DNA of 40,153 bases from Pseudomonadota bacterium (GTDB taxonomy: Bacteria > Pseudomonadota > Gammaproteobacteria > Burkholderiales > JAKAFK01). Shown in pieces: positions 20,513 through 29,231 of the stretch. Below the pieces are notes generated by a model that did no database searches, had not been told where the DNA came from, and was given only the letters and a program-made list of their open reading frames with translations. Within the stretch, counting starts at the first letter, position 1. Each line of letters starts with the position of its first letter. A program made the position numbers and the translations under genes. The stretch lies in NCBI GenBank assembly GCA_021788645.1, contig JAJYKK010000024.1, forward strand, positions 1 to 40,153. Direction: 5' to 3'.

Positions 20513-21165
20513 GCATTCGACACACCGGCATCGGCATGACTTCGCAGCGCACGCGTGTTCGCATGGTCGACCGCGTGCGGCAACAAGGGGTGCAGGACGA
20601 GGCCGTGCTGGCGGCTTTGAACGCGGTGCCCCGGCATATCTTCGTCGATGAGGCGCTGGCGAGCCGCGCCTACGAAGACATCGCCTTGCCCATCGGCTAT
20701 GGGCAGACGATCTCGAACCCGTACATCGTCGCGCGGATGCTGGAAGTGCTGCGGGCGGGAGGCGGTCTCGACAAGGTTCTCGAGATCGGCACCGGGTGCG
20801 GCTATCAGGCGGCGATCCTCGCCCGCGTCGCGCGCGAGGTGTACTCCGTGGAGCGGATCGCGCCGCTACTCAGCCGTGCCCGCAAATCGCTGCGCGAAAT
20901 TCGTGCGCTGAACGTGCGGCTCAAGCATGCCGACGGAAGCCTGGGGTGGGCCGAGTTTGGCCCCTTCGATGGCATCGTGGTGGCGGCCGCCGCGACCATG
21001 ATTGCTCCCGAATTAACGGATCAACTGGCGATTGGCGGCCGCATGGTGGTGCCCTTCGGGGCCGGTGAGCAACGGTTGCGGCTCATCGAGCGGACGGCGC
21101 ATGGGTTCAAGGAAAGCGATCTGGAAGCGGTGAAGTTCGTTCCGCTGATCCCGGGGGTCTCGTGA
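20509..21165 (+). CDS. pcm: protein-L-isoaspartate O-methyltransferase
   Basis: Repairs isoaspartyl residues in aged proteins by SAM-dependent methylation. 218 residues. Family motifs: [38 protein letters not shown], the SAM-binding [16 protein letters not shown] and [18 protein letters not shown]. The start ATG 20509 overlaps the surE stop in an ATGA, so the two are coupled; an in-frame ATG at 20497 is also open. The stop overlaps the nlpD GTG by 4 bp. Confidence 0.97.
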   Translation: MSIRHTGIGMTSQRTRVRMVDRVRQQGVQDEAVLAALNAVPRHIFVDEALASRAYEDIALPIGYGQTISNPYIVARMLEVLRAGGGLDKVLEIGTGCGYQAAILARVAREVYSVERIAPLLSRARKSLREIRALNVRLKHADGSLGWAEFGPFDGIVVAAAATMIAPELTDQLAIGGRMVVPFGAGEQRLRLIERTAHGFKESDLEAVKFVPLIPGVS

Positions 21166-21995
21166 ACCCCGCGCGCGGGGTGTCGTGGTATGGCAGGGTC
21201 CGCGGCTTGCGCAGGGCGTTTTTACTGATCGGATGGGCCGGGCTCCTGGCGGGCTGTGCCGCCTCCTTGCCCGCGCCGGTGACGAACAGCATGGGCATAC
21301 GGCCGCTGCACCTGGGGGAGCCCGCGTATGAGGCGGCCGGCGGGCGCGTCTACGTGGTCAAGGCGGGGGACACGCTGTACGGGATCGCCCTGGATCACGG
21401 ACTCGATTACAAGGACCTCGCGCGCTGGAACGGAATCGGTCCCGGGTACATGATCCGGGTCGGCCAACGCCTGCGGCTGGGACCGCAGCGCAGGCGTGGC
21501 GCTTCCGGCCGCGCAATGCCGCAGAAAACGGCGCAGGGCGCTGCGAAGACAGGGGCGTCCCATCGGCCGTCGGGCCCGGCTCAGGCGCCGGCGGCGGGGG
21601 CCGATGCGGCGCTCGGCTGGCAATGGCCGGCCCAGGGCAAGATCATTGGCAGTTTCGATGCGGCGCAGGGGCACAAGGGCATCGACATCGCCGGCACCAC
21701 CGGCGAGCCCGTCTACGCCGCTGCCGCAGGCTACGTCGTCTACTGCGGGGACGGGCTGCATGGCTATGGGAACCTGGTCATCATCAAGCACAACAACGCC
21801 TATCTGAGCGCATACGCCCATAACAGCAAGCTCCTCGTCGCCGAGGGGCAGCGTGTGGCCAGGGGGCAGGAAATTGCCGAGATGGGCGAGTCCGGGGCCC
21901 AGCACGTCGAACTGCATTTCGAGATCCGCCGGTTCGGACAGCCGGTGAATCCACTCGACTATCTGCCCAAGCCACCCCTTGCGCTCAATCAATGA
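21162..21995 (+). CDS. nlpD: NlpD-type lipoprotein, LysM plus degenerate M23 peptidase domain
   Basis: An outer-membrane lipoprotein that in E. coli activates the amidase AmiC during cell separation. 277 residues. Signal peptide with lipobox LLAGC (Cys32). LysM domain about 64-106 ([13 protein letters not shown] ... RVGQRLRL), then a low-complexity linker, then an M23 domain (about 155-270). Of the zinc ligands, GHKGID keeps the first His, which E. coli NlpD has as GNKGID. The HxH motif reads ELH instead of HLH, so the enzyme is probably inactive and works as an activator. GTG start overlaps the pcm stop. rpoS follows after 544 bp. Confidence 0.93.
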   Translation: MNPARGVSWYGRVRGLRRAFLLIGWAGLLAGCAASLPAPVTNSMGIRPLHLGEPAYEAAGGRVYVVKAGDTLYGIALDHGLDYKDLARWNGIGPGYMIRVGQRLRLGPQRRRGASGRAMPQKTAQGAAKTGASHRPSGPAQAPAAGADAALGWQWPAQGKIIGSFDAAQGHKGIDIAGTTGEPVYAAAAGYVVYCGDGLHGYGNLVIIKHNNAYLSAYAHNSKLLVAEGQRVARGQEIAEMGESGAQHVELHFEIRRFGQPVNPLDYLPKPPLALNQ

Positions 21996-22040
21996 CGGCG
22001 AAGCATCCCCGGCCTGCCCAGGCGTCGGCGATAGCCCGGC

Positions 22041-22070
22041 TTGCTCCCGCGTCTGGCCATCTGCTATAAA
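22041..22070 (+). promoter_or_regulatory. candidate rpoS promoter with extended -10
   Basis: TTGCTC (22041-22046), 18-bp spacer, TATAAA (22065-22070) preceded by TGC (an extended -10, also a C at -13 as in sigma-S promoters). A start near 22077 gives an rpoS leader of about 460 nt. Between nlpD and rpoS there is no other gene. Confidence 0.55.
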
Positions 22071-22079
22071 ACAAAGTAG

Positions 22080-22108
22080 GGTTCGCCCCGCGCGAGCGGG
22101 GATGCCCA
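22080..22108 (+). repeat. CRISPR-repeat-like hairpin at the start of the rpoS leader
   Basis: A 29-nt segment containing CCCCGC-GCGA-GCGGGG (22086-22101), a six-pair stem with a GNRA-type loop, and GGTTC / GATGCCC flanks. It looks like a solitary type I-E CRISPR repeat, but I see no second copy in the window. It probably forms the 5' hairpin of the rpoS transcript. Confidence 0.5.
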
Positions 22109-22539
22109 CACAGTCGTCGCGCGCCGGGGACGATGTTCCCTCATGTTGCAGCGTGCAGCAGGCGTACGGCGAGAATCACCGACGCCAAGAGCGTCCGCCG
22201 AAAGAACGATTCCGAACGAGGCGACTGGCCACTAGGACGGTTCTGCGCGAGGCTTTCGCGAATGGATGGCTGATCGGGATGCGCGGCGAACCTTCCGCTT
22301 CCGCGGGATGTCGGCTCCCGACGTCTAAAGGGGTTCCTTCCGGACATGGCGCGAGTGCCGCAGCGCCTACGCTGTCGATTTGCGCCGTGCTCGAAGATCA
22401 TGGGCAATCTAATCCGGCTCGACGACGACTGCGCCCGTTGCACGGGATTGTGACATGCGCATGAGCACCGCCGCAGGCGGTGATCGGCCTCGTCCATCGG
22501 GGCGGGCGGTGGTCGCGAGCAGGTCTGGAGGACGGGACT

Positions 22540-23487
22540 ATGACTCGAGAACACTCTCCCGATGAGTTTGAGCGGTTGTTCGATGAGGAACGCACCTCCC
22601 CGCCGTGGGCGCTTCAAGCGGAGCAGCCGGCGCGGGAAGATGAGGATGCGGCCGATTTCCATGTCGATGTCACCCAAACGTACCTGGCGGAAATCGGCCA
22701 TAACCGGCTCTTGACCGCGAGCGAGGAACTGGCGCTGGCGCGGCGCGTGCGCCAGGGCGATTTCCCCTCGCGGCAGAAGATGATCGAGCGCAATCTGCGC
22801 TTGGTTGTGAACATCGCGAAACATTACACGAATCGAGGCATGCCTTTGCTCGACTTGGTCGAAGAGGGGAACCTCGGTCTCATCCACGCGCTGGAGAAGT
22901 TCGATCCGGAGCGCGGCTTTCGCTTCTCAACCTACGCGACCTGGTGGATCCGCCAAAACATCGAGCGGGCCATCATGAATCAGTCGCGCACCATCCGGCT
23001 GCCGGTGCATGTCATCAAGGAGCTCAACAGCTGCTTGCGCGCCTTGCGCCATCTGGAGGGGCAAGGCGAGACCGATCCCACGGCCGAGGATGTCGCCCAT
23101 CTGCTGCAAAAGCCTGTTGACGAGGTGCGAAGGCTCCTGAGCTTCAACGAACGGATGGCTTCGCTTGACGCCCCCCTGGACGTCGATCCCATGTTGTCGG
23201 TCGGCGAGGCGATTCCGGACGAGGCGTCCTTGATGCCGGAAGAGGTGTTTCAGGAGGACGAGCGCAGGCACCGGGTGCAGGCATGGCTGCGCGAGCTGAG
23301 CGAAAAGCAGCGCTGGATCATCGAGCGCCGCTTTGGCCTCAACGGTCAGGAAATCGCGACCTTGGAGGAACTGGCGGACCAGTTGGCCCTCACCAGGGAG
23401 CGCGTGCGCCAGATCCAGGTCGAAGCCTTGCAAAGCCTCAGGCGCGTCCTGAAACGGGTGGGCGTCTACAAGGATGTGCTCCTGTGA
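22540..23487 (+). CDS. rpoS: RNA polymerase sigma factor RpoS
   Basis: Stationary-phase and general stress sigma factor. 315 residues. Regions 1.2 ([27 protein letters not shown]), 2.1-2.4 ([20 protein letters not shown] ... [17 protein letters not shown]), 3 ([13 protein letters not shown]) and 4 ([21 protein letters not shown]) are all present. The region 2.4 sequence is of RpoS type. The ATG at 22540 was chosen for the TGGAGG site 8 bp upstream; an upstream in-frame start at 22480 is less likely. Placement next to surE-pcm-nlpD is classic. Confidence 0.97.
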   Translation: MTREHSPDEFERLFDEERTSPPWALQAEQPAREDEDAADFHVDVTQTYLAEIGHNRLLTASEELALARRVRQGDFPSRQKMIERNLRLVVNIAKHYTNRGMPLLDLVEEGNLGLIHALEKFDPERGFRFSTYATWWIRQNIERAIMNQSRTIRLPVHVIKELNSCLRALRHLEGQGETDPTAEDVAHLLQKPVDEVRRLLSFNERMASLDAPLDVDPMLSVGEAIPDEASLMPEEVFQEDERRHRVQAWLRELSEKQRWIIERRFGLNGQEIATLEELADQLALTRERVRQIQVEALQSLRRVLKRVGVYKDVLL

Positions 23488-23947
23488 GGGGCTCGCGCAT
23501 GCTCTCGGGCGAGGCGCTTGGTCACTTGCCCGATGGAAGGCGCGGTCGCATCGCCCGCGGCCACGAAGCCCAGACGCTCGGCTCAGTGAGAGCGGGCGGC
23601 GATTGGCGGCGAGCGCCTCGGCTTCCATCACCTTGCGTCGGCGTTCCCGAGGCGTCTGCAAGAGGGCGGTCATCCGCCGGTGGCCGACCCCTTCGCGCTG
23701 CCGGGCGTCGGTGTCGGTGACCGTGGACTCGCCACGCTTTCCGTCCGGATTTATGGCGTACCGCGCCACGCCCAACGCGACCTCTCGAGCGACCGCGGTC
23801 GGCTGCGTCATGGCCTGTGGCGTCAGAATCACCCGCCATCCACGCCGGCGTCCCTGCTCTTGGCGACGATTGCCCGCCCTTTTCCGGTCGGCCGGCTGGC
23901 GCATTGCCGTGCCGCCGCAGCATGCGAGCCATACCTGTGCGCGCTGC

Positions 23948-23991
23948 GGTGACGCCGTTGCGGCCCCATCGGGCACCGCAACGGCGTCACC
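23948..23991. repeat. 16-bp perfect inverted repeat
   Basis: Arms GGTGACGCCGTTGCGG (23948-23963) and its exact reverse complement (23976-23991), loop 12 nt. No T run follows (CTTTCAG), so a classical terminator is unlikely. It could be the terminal hairpin of a decayed IS605-type element, given the TnpB-like relic that ends at its edge. Confidence 0.85.
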
Positions 23992-24047
23992 TTTCAGCCT
24001 AACTCTGATCCGAGTGCGCGCGGGCGCGCCTTGGGGCGCTGCAGTTT

Positions 24048-24056
24048 TGCTATAGT
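24048..24056 (+). promoter_or_regulatory. extended -10 promoter of the histone deacetylase-family gene
   Basis: TGC (24048-24050) followed by TATAGT (24051-24056). A start near 24063 would leave only 5 nt before the GTG at 24068, but about 26 nt before the TTG at 24089. This favours the TTG start. Confidence 0.5.
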
Positions 24057-24088
24057 GGCGTTTTCCTGTGCGACTGGATCGAGAAATC

Positions 24089-25012
24089 TTGCAGACGGCA
24101 TTCATTTCCCATCCCGCCTGTGCGACGCATGATATGGGCGCCGGGCATCCGGAGCGTCCGGAACGGCTGGGCGCCATCCAGGATCAGTTGATCGCGGCCG
24201 GTCTTTTCGAGCACCTGAAGCGCTTCGAGGCGCCGCTGGCGAGCCCCGCGCAGCTGCTGCGGGTGCACACGGCTGCTTACCTGGCGCAGATCCGGCGGGC
24301 GGCCCCCTCGCAGGGCTTGACCTATCTCGATCCGGACACCGCCATGAATCCCGGTACGCTGGAGGCCGCCTTGCGGGCGGCCGGAAGCGTGGTCCTGGGC
24401 ACAGACCTGGTCATGGCGCGCGAGGTGGAAAATGCCTTCTGCAGCGTGCGTCCCCCAGGACATCACGCCACGCGCTCGCACGCCATGGGCTTTTGCATTT
24501 TCAACAACGTCGCGGTCGGCGCGGCGCACGCGATTCACGCGCACGGGCTGCAGCGCGTGGCGATCGCCGATTTCGACGTGCATCACGGCAACGGGACCGA
24601 GGACATATTCCGGGACGAGGCGCGGGTCATGCTGCTGTCCACCTTCCAGCATCCCTTCTATCCCTACTCGGGGGCACAGACGGGCAACGAGCACCTCATC
24701 CCCGTCCCCCTGCCGGCGGGAACGGCAGGGACGGAATTTCGCGAGGCCGTCGCCGACCGTTGGCTGCCCGCCCTGGAAGCTTTCCGGCCCGAGATGCTGT
24801 TCATCTGCGCGGGCTTCGATGGGCACCGCGAGGACGACATGGCATCCTTCGGACTGGTCGAGGCGGACTATGCCTGGGTGACCGAGCGACTCAAGGATAT
24901 CGCCCTGCGGCATGCGCAAGGCCGCATCGTATCGTCGCTTGAGGGGGGCTATGCGCTGGGCGCGTTGGGGCGGAGCGCGGCCGCGCACATCAAGGTGCTT
25001 GCGGGACTCTGA
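24089..25012 (+). CDS. histone deacetylase-family hydrolase
   Basis: A 307-residue class II-type deacetylase/acetylpolyamine amidohydrolase-family enzyme. Zinc and active-site motifs are present: RPPGHHATRSHAMGFCIFNN (tandem His), the metal ligands in IADFDVHHGNGTE, and ICAGFDGHREDDM. Substrate unknown; bacterial members act on acetylated polyamines, acetoin or small amides. Start uncertain: TTG 24089 gives MQTAFISHPACATHDMGAGHPERP, the family-typical beginning, and fits the -10 at 24051; GTG 24068 is the alternative. Stop is 53 bp before the chosen start of the HAD-VOC gene, same direction. Confidence 0.9.
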   Translation: MQTAFISHPACATHDMGAGHPERPERLGAIQDQLIAAGLFEHLKRFEAPLASPAQLLRVHTAAYLAQIRRAAPSQGLTYLDPDTAMNPGTLEAALRAAGSVVLGTDLVMAREVENAFCSVRPPGHHATRSHAMGFCIFNNVAVGAAHAIHAHGLQRVAIADFDVHHGNGTEDIFRDEARVMLLSTFQHPFYPYSGAQTGNEHLIPVPLPAGTAGTEFREAVADRWLPALEAFRPEMLFICAGFDGHREDDMASFGLVEADYAWVTERLKDIALRHAQGRIVSSLEGGYALGALGRSAAAHIKVLAGL

Positions 25013-25065
25013 GAATTTTCCAATGAGAAACGCCGCGCTTGACGGCGCGGCGCATGGGGGAAACC

Positions 25066-26124
25066 ATGGCGATGGTCGAGTGGGAGGGGATTGAAAGCGT
25101 GTTCCTCGATATGGATGGAACGCTCCTTGATCTGCATTTTGACAACCACTTCTGGCTGGCTCACGTGCCGGTCCGCTACGCCGAGCGCCATGGCCTGCCG
25201 CTGGAGGCGGCGCAGGCGGAGCTCAAGGTGCGCTATGCGCGCGTCGCCGGGACCATGCAGTGGTATTGCGTCGACTACTGGAGCGAGCAGTTGGAACTGG
25301 ACATCGCGGCGCTTAAGGCGGAACTCCGTCACCTCATCGCCGTCCATCCCCATGTCCATGAGTTCCTGGCGTTCCTGCGCCGAGCCGGCAAGCGCATCGT
25401 GCTGGTCACCAATGCGCATGCGAAAAGTCTTTCCCTCAAGATGGCCTGCACCGGGCTCACTCCCCACTTCGACGCGCTGATCTGCGCGCACGCGTTCGGC
25501 GTGCCGAAGGAGCACCCCGCCTTCTGGGAGCGCTTGCAGGTGGCGGAGCCGTTTGTGCCCGAGCGCACCTTGCTCATCGACGACAGCCTTCCGGTGTTGC
25601 GCTCGGCACGGCATTACGGTATCGCCCACCTGCGGGCGGTGCGCCGGCCGGATTCGCGGCAGCCCCCGAACGCGCAGGAAGAGTTTGCCGCCCTGGCGGA
25701 TTTCCGCGAGGTTCTTCCACCGCCGACCGCCCCGAGGGTGGCGTGTCTCGATCATTGCGTCCTGACCGTGGCCGACATCGAGGCGAGCATCGCCTTCTAT
25801 GGACGGGTCCTGGGGCTCGAGGTGCGGCGCCTGGAGGGCGGCCGCACGACGCTGTGCGTCGGCCGACAGCGGATCAACCTGCATCCATTCGGGCGCGAAT
25901 ACGAGCCCAAGGCCGGGCGGCCCACGCCCGGCGCGGCTGACCTGTGCTTCCTGACGCAGACGCCGGTGACCGCGTGGTTTGACCACTTGGCCGCCTGCCG
26001 GGTCGAGGTGATCGAGGGGCCGGTCGAGCGCAACGGGGCGGCGGGACGGCTCCTGTCGGTCTATTTCCGCGACCCGGATGGCAATCTGATCGAGGTGGCC
26101 AACCTGCTCGCAGAACATCCCTGA
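25066..26124 (+). CDS. HAD nucleotidase (YrfG-like) fused to a VOC domain
   Basis: A 352-residue two-domain protein. The N-terminal part (1 to about 215) matches the GMP/IMP nucleotidase YrfG: VFLDMDGTLLDLHFDNHFW (the DxD nucleophile), WYCVDYWSEQLELDIAALK, VTNAH (motif 2), GVPKEHPAFW (motif 3 Lys), TLLIDDS (motif 4). The C-terminal part (about 225-350) is a vicinal oxygen chelate (glyoxalase/lactoylglutathione lyase-type) domain: CLDHCVLTVADIEASIAFYGRVLGL ... GRQRINLH ... VYFRDPDGNLIEVANL. The open frame is continuous across the junction, so this is a real fusion. The ATG at 25066 has GGGGGAA upstream; 25054 and 25072 are alternatives. Confidence 0.88.
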   Translation: MAMVEWEGIESVFLDMDGTLLDLHFDNHFWLAHVPVRYAERHGLPLEAAQAELKVRYARVAGTMQWYCVDYWSEQLELDIAALKAELRHLIAVHPHVHEFLAFLRRAGKRIVLVTNAHAKSLSLKMACTGLTPHFDALICAHAFGVPKEHPAFWERLQVAEPFVPERTLLIDDSLPVLRSARHYGIAHLRAVRRPDSRQPPNAQEEFAALADFREVLPPPTAPRVACLDHCVLTVADIEASIAFYGRVLGLEVRRLEGGRTTLCVGRQRINLHPFGREYEPKAGRPTPGAADLCFLTQTPVTAWFDHLAACRVEVIEGPVERNGAAGRLLSVYFRDPDGNLIEVANLLAEHP

Positions 26125-26145
26125 GCGCGAGGCTTCGGGTTTCCC

Positions 26146-26514
26146 CTATTCCAGCAGCAAGGCCGCCGCCACGGCGCGGCCTTCCGATGCCAGGATGTTG
26201 TAGGTCCGGCAGGCGGCGAAGAGGTCCATGACCTCCAGGCCGACGTGCGCCCGCGCGAGCGATTCGGTAAGGCTCGGGTGAGGGAAGCGCAGGCGCCGTC
26301 CCGTCCCCAGCAGCACGATTTCCGCGCCGAGCCTCGCCAAGGGTTCGAAGTCGGCGCGGGTGAGCGCCTCGAAGGTGCTTACCCGCCAGTCCTCCACACG
26401 GTCGGACCATACGACGAGGCTTCGATCGTAGCGCTGATGATTGATCGTGACGTAGCCCTCGCCGTATCCCGTGAAAAGATGCTTGCCTGCGCCGCCCACG
26501 AGATCCAGCTTCAT
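26146..26514 (-). CDS. Mth938-like (DUF498/598) protein
   Basis: A 122-residue member of the Mth938/NDUFAF3-like family, whose bacterial members have no assigned role. Landmarks: [86 protein letters not shown]. The last motif is diagnostic. The ATG at 26514 is preceded by GGAG; a TTG at 26526 was discarded. A perfect TATAAT on the minus strand (26558-26563) is a plausible -10. Divergent from alaC. Confidence 0.9.
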   Translation of the reverse strand: MKLDLVGGAGKHLFTGYGEGYVTINHQRYDRSLVVWSDRVEDWRVSTFEALTRADFEPLARLGAEIVLLGTGRRLRFPHPSLTESLARAHVGLEVMDLFAACRTYNILASEGRAVAAALLLE

Positions 26515-26557
26515 CAATCGCTCCAAAAATTGCGGGGCATTCCGGGGTCAGGTAAGA

Positions 26558-26563
26558 TTATAC
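26558..26563 (-). promoter_or_regulatory. -10 box of the Mth938-like gene
   Basis: A perfect TATAAT on the minus strand, 44 bp before the ATG at 26514. The -35 is weak. The region is AT-rich compared with its surroundings and probably also holds the divergent alaC promoter. Confidence 0.45.
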
Positions 26564-26637
26564 ATTTTTTGGGATTTTCCTTGACTGCGCGGGGTGCGCA
26601 GGCGAGTGGACGTCCAGACCCTTTGATCGTTACCCCC

Positions 26638-27822
26638 ATGGAAGAGTTTCCTCGAATCCAGCGTCTGCCTCCCTACGTTTTCAACATCACCGGTGAATTG
26701 AAGGCCGCCGCGCGCAAGCGCGGCGAGGACATCATCGACTTCGGCATGGGCAATCCCGACCAGCCGACGCCCCGCCATATCGTCGACAAACTGGTGGAAA
26801 CCGCTCAGCGGGGGGATACGCACCGGTATTCGGTCTCCAAGGGCATTCCGCGGTTGCGCAAGGCGATCTGCAACTGGTACAAGACGCGCTACGACGTCGA
26901 CCTCGATCCGGATCGCGAGGCGATCGTGACGATCGGCTCCAAGGAGGGCATCGCCCACCTGTGCCTGGCCACCCTGGATCGCGGCGACATCGTGTTGGTG
27001 CCGAACCCGAGCTATCCGATCCATATCTATGGCCCGGTGATCGCCGGCGCCGATATTCGGCATGTTCCCATGCGCGCGGGGTCGGATTTCTTCGAGGAAC
27101 TGGAAGCGGCGTTGCGGGACCTCTATCCCAAGCCCAAGATGCTGATCCTGAATTTCCCGAGCAACCCGACCACGCAGTGCGTGGAGCTGCCGTTCTTCGA
27201 GCGGATCGTCGCCTTCGCGCGGGAATTCGGCATCCTTCTGGTGCACGACATCGCCTATGCCGATATCGTCTTCGACGGCTATAAGGCGCCGTCCATCATG
27301 CAGGTGCCGGGGGCAAAGGACGTGGCGGTCGAGTTCTTCACCTTGTCGAAGAGCTACAACATGCCCGGCTGGCGAGTCGGCTTCATGGTCGGCAACCCGC
27401 GGCTCGTCGCGGCGCTCGCGCGCATGAAGAGCTACCATGACTACGGGACGTTCACGCCCATTCAGGTGGCGTCGATCCTGGCGCTGGAAGGCCCGCAGGA
27501 GTGCGTGGAACAGGTTCGCCGCATGTACCAGACACGGAGAAACGCGCTGTGCAAGGGCTTGCACAGCGCGGGGTGGCAAGTCGAAGTGCCGAAGGCCACC
27601 ATGTTCGTCTGGGCGCCGATACCTGAGCCTTATGCGGGATTGGGGTCGCTGGAATTCTCCAAGCGCCTGCTCGCCGATGCCAAGGTCGCGGTTTCTCCGG
27701 GCGTCGGCTTCGGCGAGCATGGCGATGACCATGTGCGCTTTTCCTTGATCGAGAACGAAGCGCGGACCCGGCAAGCGATCAAAGGGCTGAAGGAGATGTT
27801 TCGAAAGGATGGCGTGCTCTGA
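26638..27822 (+). CDS. alaC: aminotransferase AlaC (glutamate-pyruvate type)
   Basis: A PLP-dependent class I/II aminotransferase that makes alanine from pyruvate and glutamate. 394 residues. It begins [45 protein letters not shown], the AlaC pattern. Cofactor-binding residues: [38 protein letters not shown], and the Schiff-base lysine K238 in [15 protein letters not shown]. The ATG at 26638 was chosen because homology begins there; the open frame upstream is unrelated. hom follows after about 30 bp, so the three genes alaC-hom-thrC are likely an operon. Confidence 0.95.
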   Translation: MEEFPRIQRLPPYVFNITGELKAAARKRGEDIIDFGMGNPDQPTPRHIVDKLVETAQRGDTHRYSVSKGIPRLRKAICNWYKTRYDVDLDPDREAIVTIGSKEGIAHLCLATLDRGDIVLVPNPSYPIHIYGPVIAGADIRHVPMRAGSDFFEELEAALRDLYPKPKMLILNFPSNPTTQCVELPFFERIVAFAREFGILLVHDIAYADIVFDGYKAPSIMQVPGAKDVAVEFFTLSKSYNMPGWRVGFMVGNPRLVAALARMKSYHDYGTFTPIQVASILALEGPQECVEQVRRMYQTRRNALCKGLHSAGWQVEVPKATMFVWAPIPEPYAGLGSLEFSKRLLADAKVAVSPGVGFGEHGDDHVRFSLIENEARTRQAIKGLKEMFRKDGVL

Positions 27823-27855
27823 TGGTTTGAGCGCATGGGAGATCCGGGACTCAAG

Positions 27856-29172
27856 ATGAAACCAATTCATGTAGGTTTGCTGGGCTTAGGTACGGTGGGC
27901 GGCGGAGCGCTGACGGTCTTGCGCCGCAATCGGGCGGAGATTGCGCGTCGCGCAGGGCGCGAAATCGTCGTCAAGCATGCCGTCGTGCGCAGCCTCGAAA
28001 AGGCCCAGAAGCACGCCGGGGACGGGCTGACGATCACCAACGACCCGCTCGACGTGGTGGATAACCCGGACATCGACATCGTCGTGGAGTTGATCGGCGG
28101 CCTGGATCCGGCCAAGGAACTCGTGCTCGCGGCGATCGAGAACGGCAAGCACGTGGTGACCGCGAACAAGGCGCTGGTGGCGCTCCATGGCAATGAGATC
28201 TTCGCCGCCGCACAGAAGCGGGGCGTCATGGTGGCATTCGAGGCGGCCGTGGCGGGTGGCATTCCGATCATCAAGGCATTGCGCGAAGGATTGACCGCCA
28301 ACCGCATCGAATGGATCGCCGGCATCATCAACGGCACCAGCAACTTCATCCTCACCGAAATGCGCGACAAGGGCGCGGGTTTTGACGCCGTCCTGGGCGA
28401 GGCGCAGCGCCTCGGCTATGCGGAAGCCGACCCGACCTTCGATGTCGAGGGCATCGATGCCGCCCACAAATTGACGATCATGTCGGCGATCGGCTTCGGT
28501 ATCCCGATGCAGTTCGACAAGGCTTACACCGAGGGGATCGGGGCGCTCACGCGCGAAGACATCCGCTATGCGGAGGAGTTGGGCTACCGGATCAAGCTGC
28601 TTGGAATCACCCGGCGCACGGCGAACGGCATTGAACTTCGCGTGCACCCGACGCTGATTCCTGCGCGCCGTCTCATCGCGAACGTCGACGGCGTGATGAA
28701 CGCCATCCTCGTGAAAGGGGATGCGGTCGGCGCGACCTTGTATTACGGCGCCGGCGCCGGCGCCGAACCGACGGCTTCGGCGGTGGTCGCCGATTTGGTC
28801 GACGTGACCCGCATGCACACCGCGGATCCGGGGAATCGCGTGCCCCATCTTGCCTTCCAGCCGGACGCCTTGTCCAGCGAACCGATTCTGCCGATGAGCG
28901 AGGTGCGGACCGCGTATTATCTCCGGCTCAAGGCCTTCGACAAGCCCGGCGTGCTGGCGGACGTGACCCGCATCCTGGCGGACCTGGATATTTCCATCGA
29001 TGCCATGATCCAGAAGGAACCGCAGGCCGCTGAGGAGCAGGTGGACGTCATCATGCTCACCCACGTCACGCTCGAGAAGCACATCGACGCGGCCATCCGC
29101 CGCATCGAAGCGCTTTCGTCGGTTTCGGGGGCCGTGACCCGCATCCGCCTGGAAGAGCTAAACAGCCATTAG
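27856..29172 (+). CDS. hom: homoserine dehydrogenase
   Basis: Reduces aspartate semialdehyde to homoserine, the branch point for threonine and methionine. 438 residues, the long type with a regulatory domain. Rossmann motif [11 protein letters not shown] at the N-terminus, then NKALVALHG and [33 protein letters not shown] (catalytic Asp/Lys region), and a C-terminal ACT domain (about 352-430: [34 protein letters not shown]) for threonine feedback. The ATG at 27856 (MKPIHVGL) has GGGA in front; the ATG at 27835 lacks a ribosome site. It is not fused to aspartokinase. Confidence 0.96.
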   Translation: MKPIHVGLLGLGTVGGGALTVLRRNRAEIARRAGREIVVKHAVVRSLEKAQKHAGDGLTITNDPLDVVDNPDIDIVVELIGGLDPAKELVLAAIENGKHVVTANKALVALHGNEIFAAAQKRGVMVAFEAAVAGGIPIIKALREGLTANRIEWIAGIINGTSNFILTEMRDKGAGFDAVLGEAQRLGYAEADPTFDVEGIDAAHKLTIMSAIGFGIPMQFDKAYTEGIGALTREDIRYAEELGYRIKLLGITRRTANGIELRVHPTLIPARRLIANVDGVMNAILVKGDAVGATLYYGAGAGAEPTASAVVADLVDVTRMHTADPGNRVPHLAFQPDALSSEPILPMSEVRTAYYLRLKAFDKPGVLADVTRILADLDISIDAMIQKEPQAAEEQVDVIMLTHVTLEKHIDAAIRRIEALSSVSGAVTRIRLEELNSH

Positions 29173-29231
29173 AGCGGCGGCCGCCTGACCTGTCACGGGC
29201 GGGCGCCTCCGCGCAAACGTTAGGAAGAGCA

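Larger units (their letters stand above)
21996..22539 (+). other. nlpD-rpoS intergenic region / rpoS leader
   Basis: 544 bp with no convincing gene. It holds the candidate promoter and the hairpin described in their own entries. The remaining 22110-22539 is GC-rich; the only clear signal is the ribosome site (TGGAGG) before the rpoS ATG at 22540. In E. coli the rpoS leader is controlled by Hfq-dependent small RNAs; whether that applies here cannot be read from the sequence. Confidence 0.5.
23488..24088. other. 600-bp gap with TnpB-like relic and hairpin
   Basis: No intact gene. On the plus strand 23897-23955 encodes WRIAVPPQHASHTCARCGD, matching the zinc-ribbon motif (VPP..TS..C..CG) of IS605/IS1341 OrfB (TnpB) transposases; no other part of a transposase is readable in the same frame. 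It is followed at once by a 16-bp perfect inverted repeat (next entry). The rest is GC-rich and I see no coding signal. A TGC-TATAGT at 24048-24056 is an extended -10 promoter for the downstream gene. Confidence 0.45.

Noticed and set aside
22080-22108. CRISPR array
   Set aside because: Only one repeat-like unit, no second copy at spacer distance and no cas genes; recorded as a hairpin instead.
22141-22887. 248-codon minus-strand frame over the rpoS leader
   Set aside because: Shadow overlapping rpoS; no recognisable protein character.
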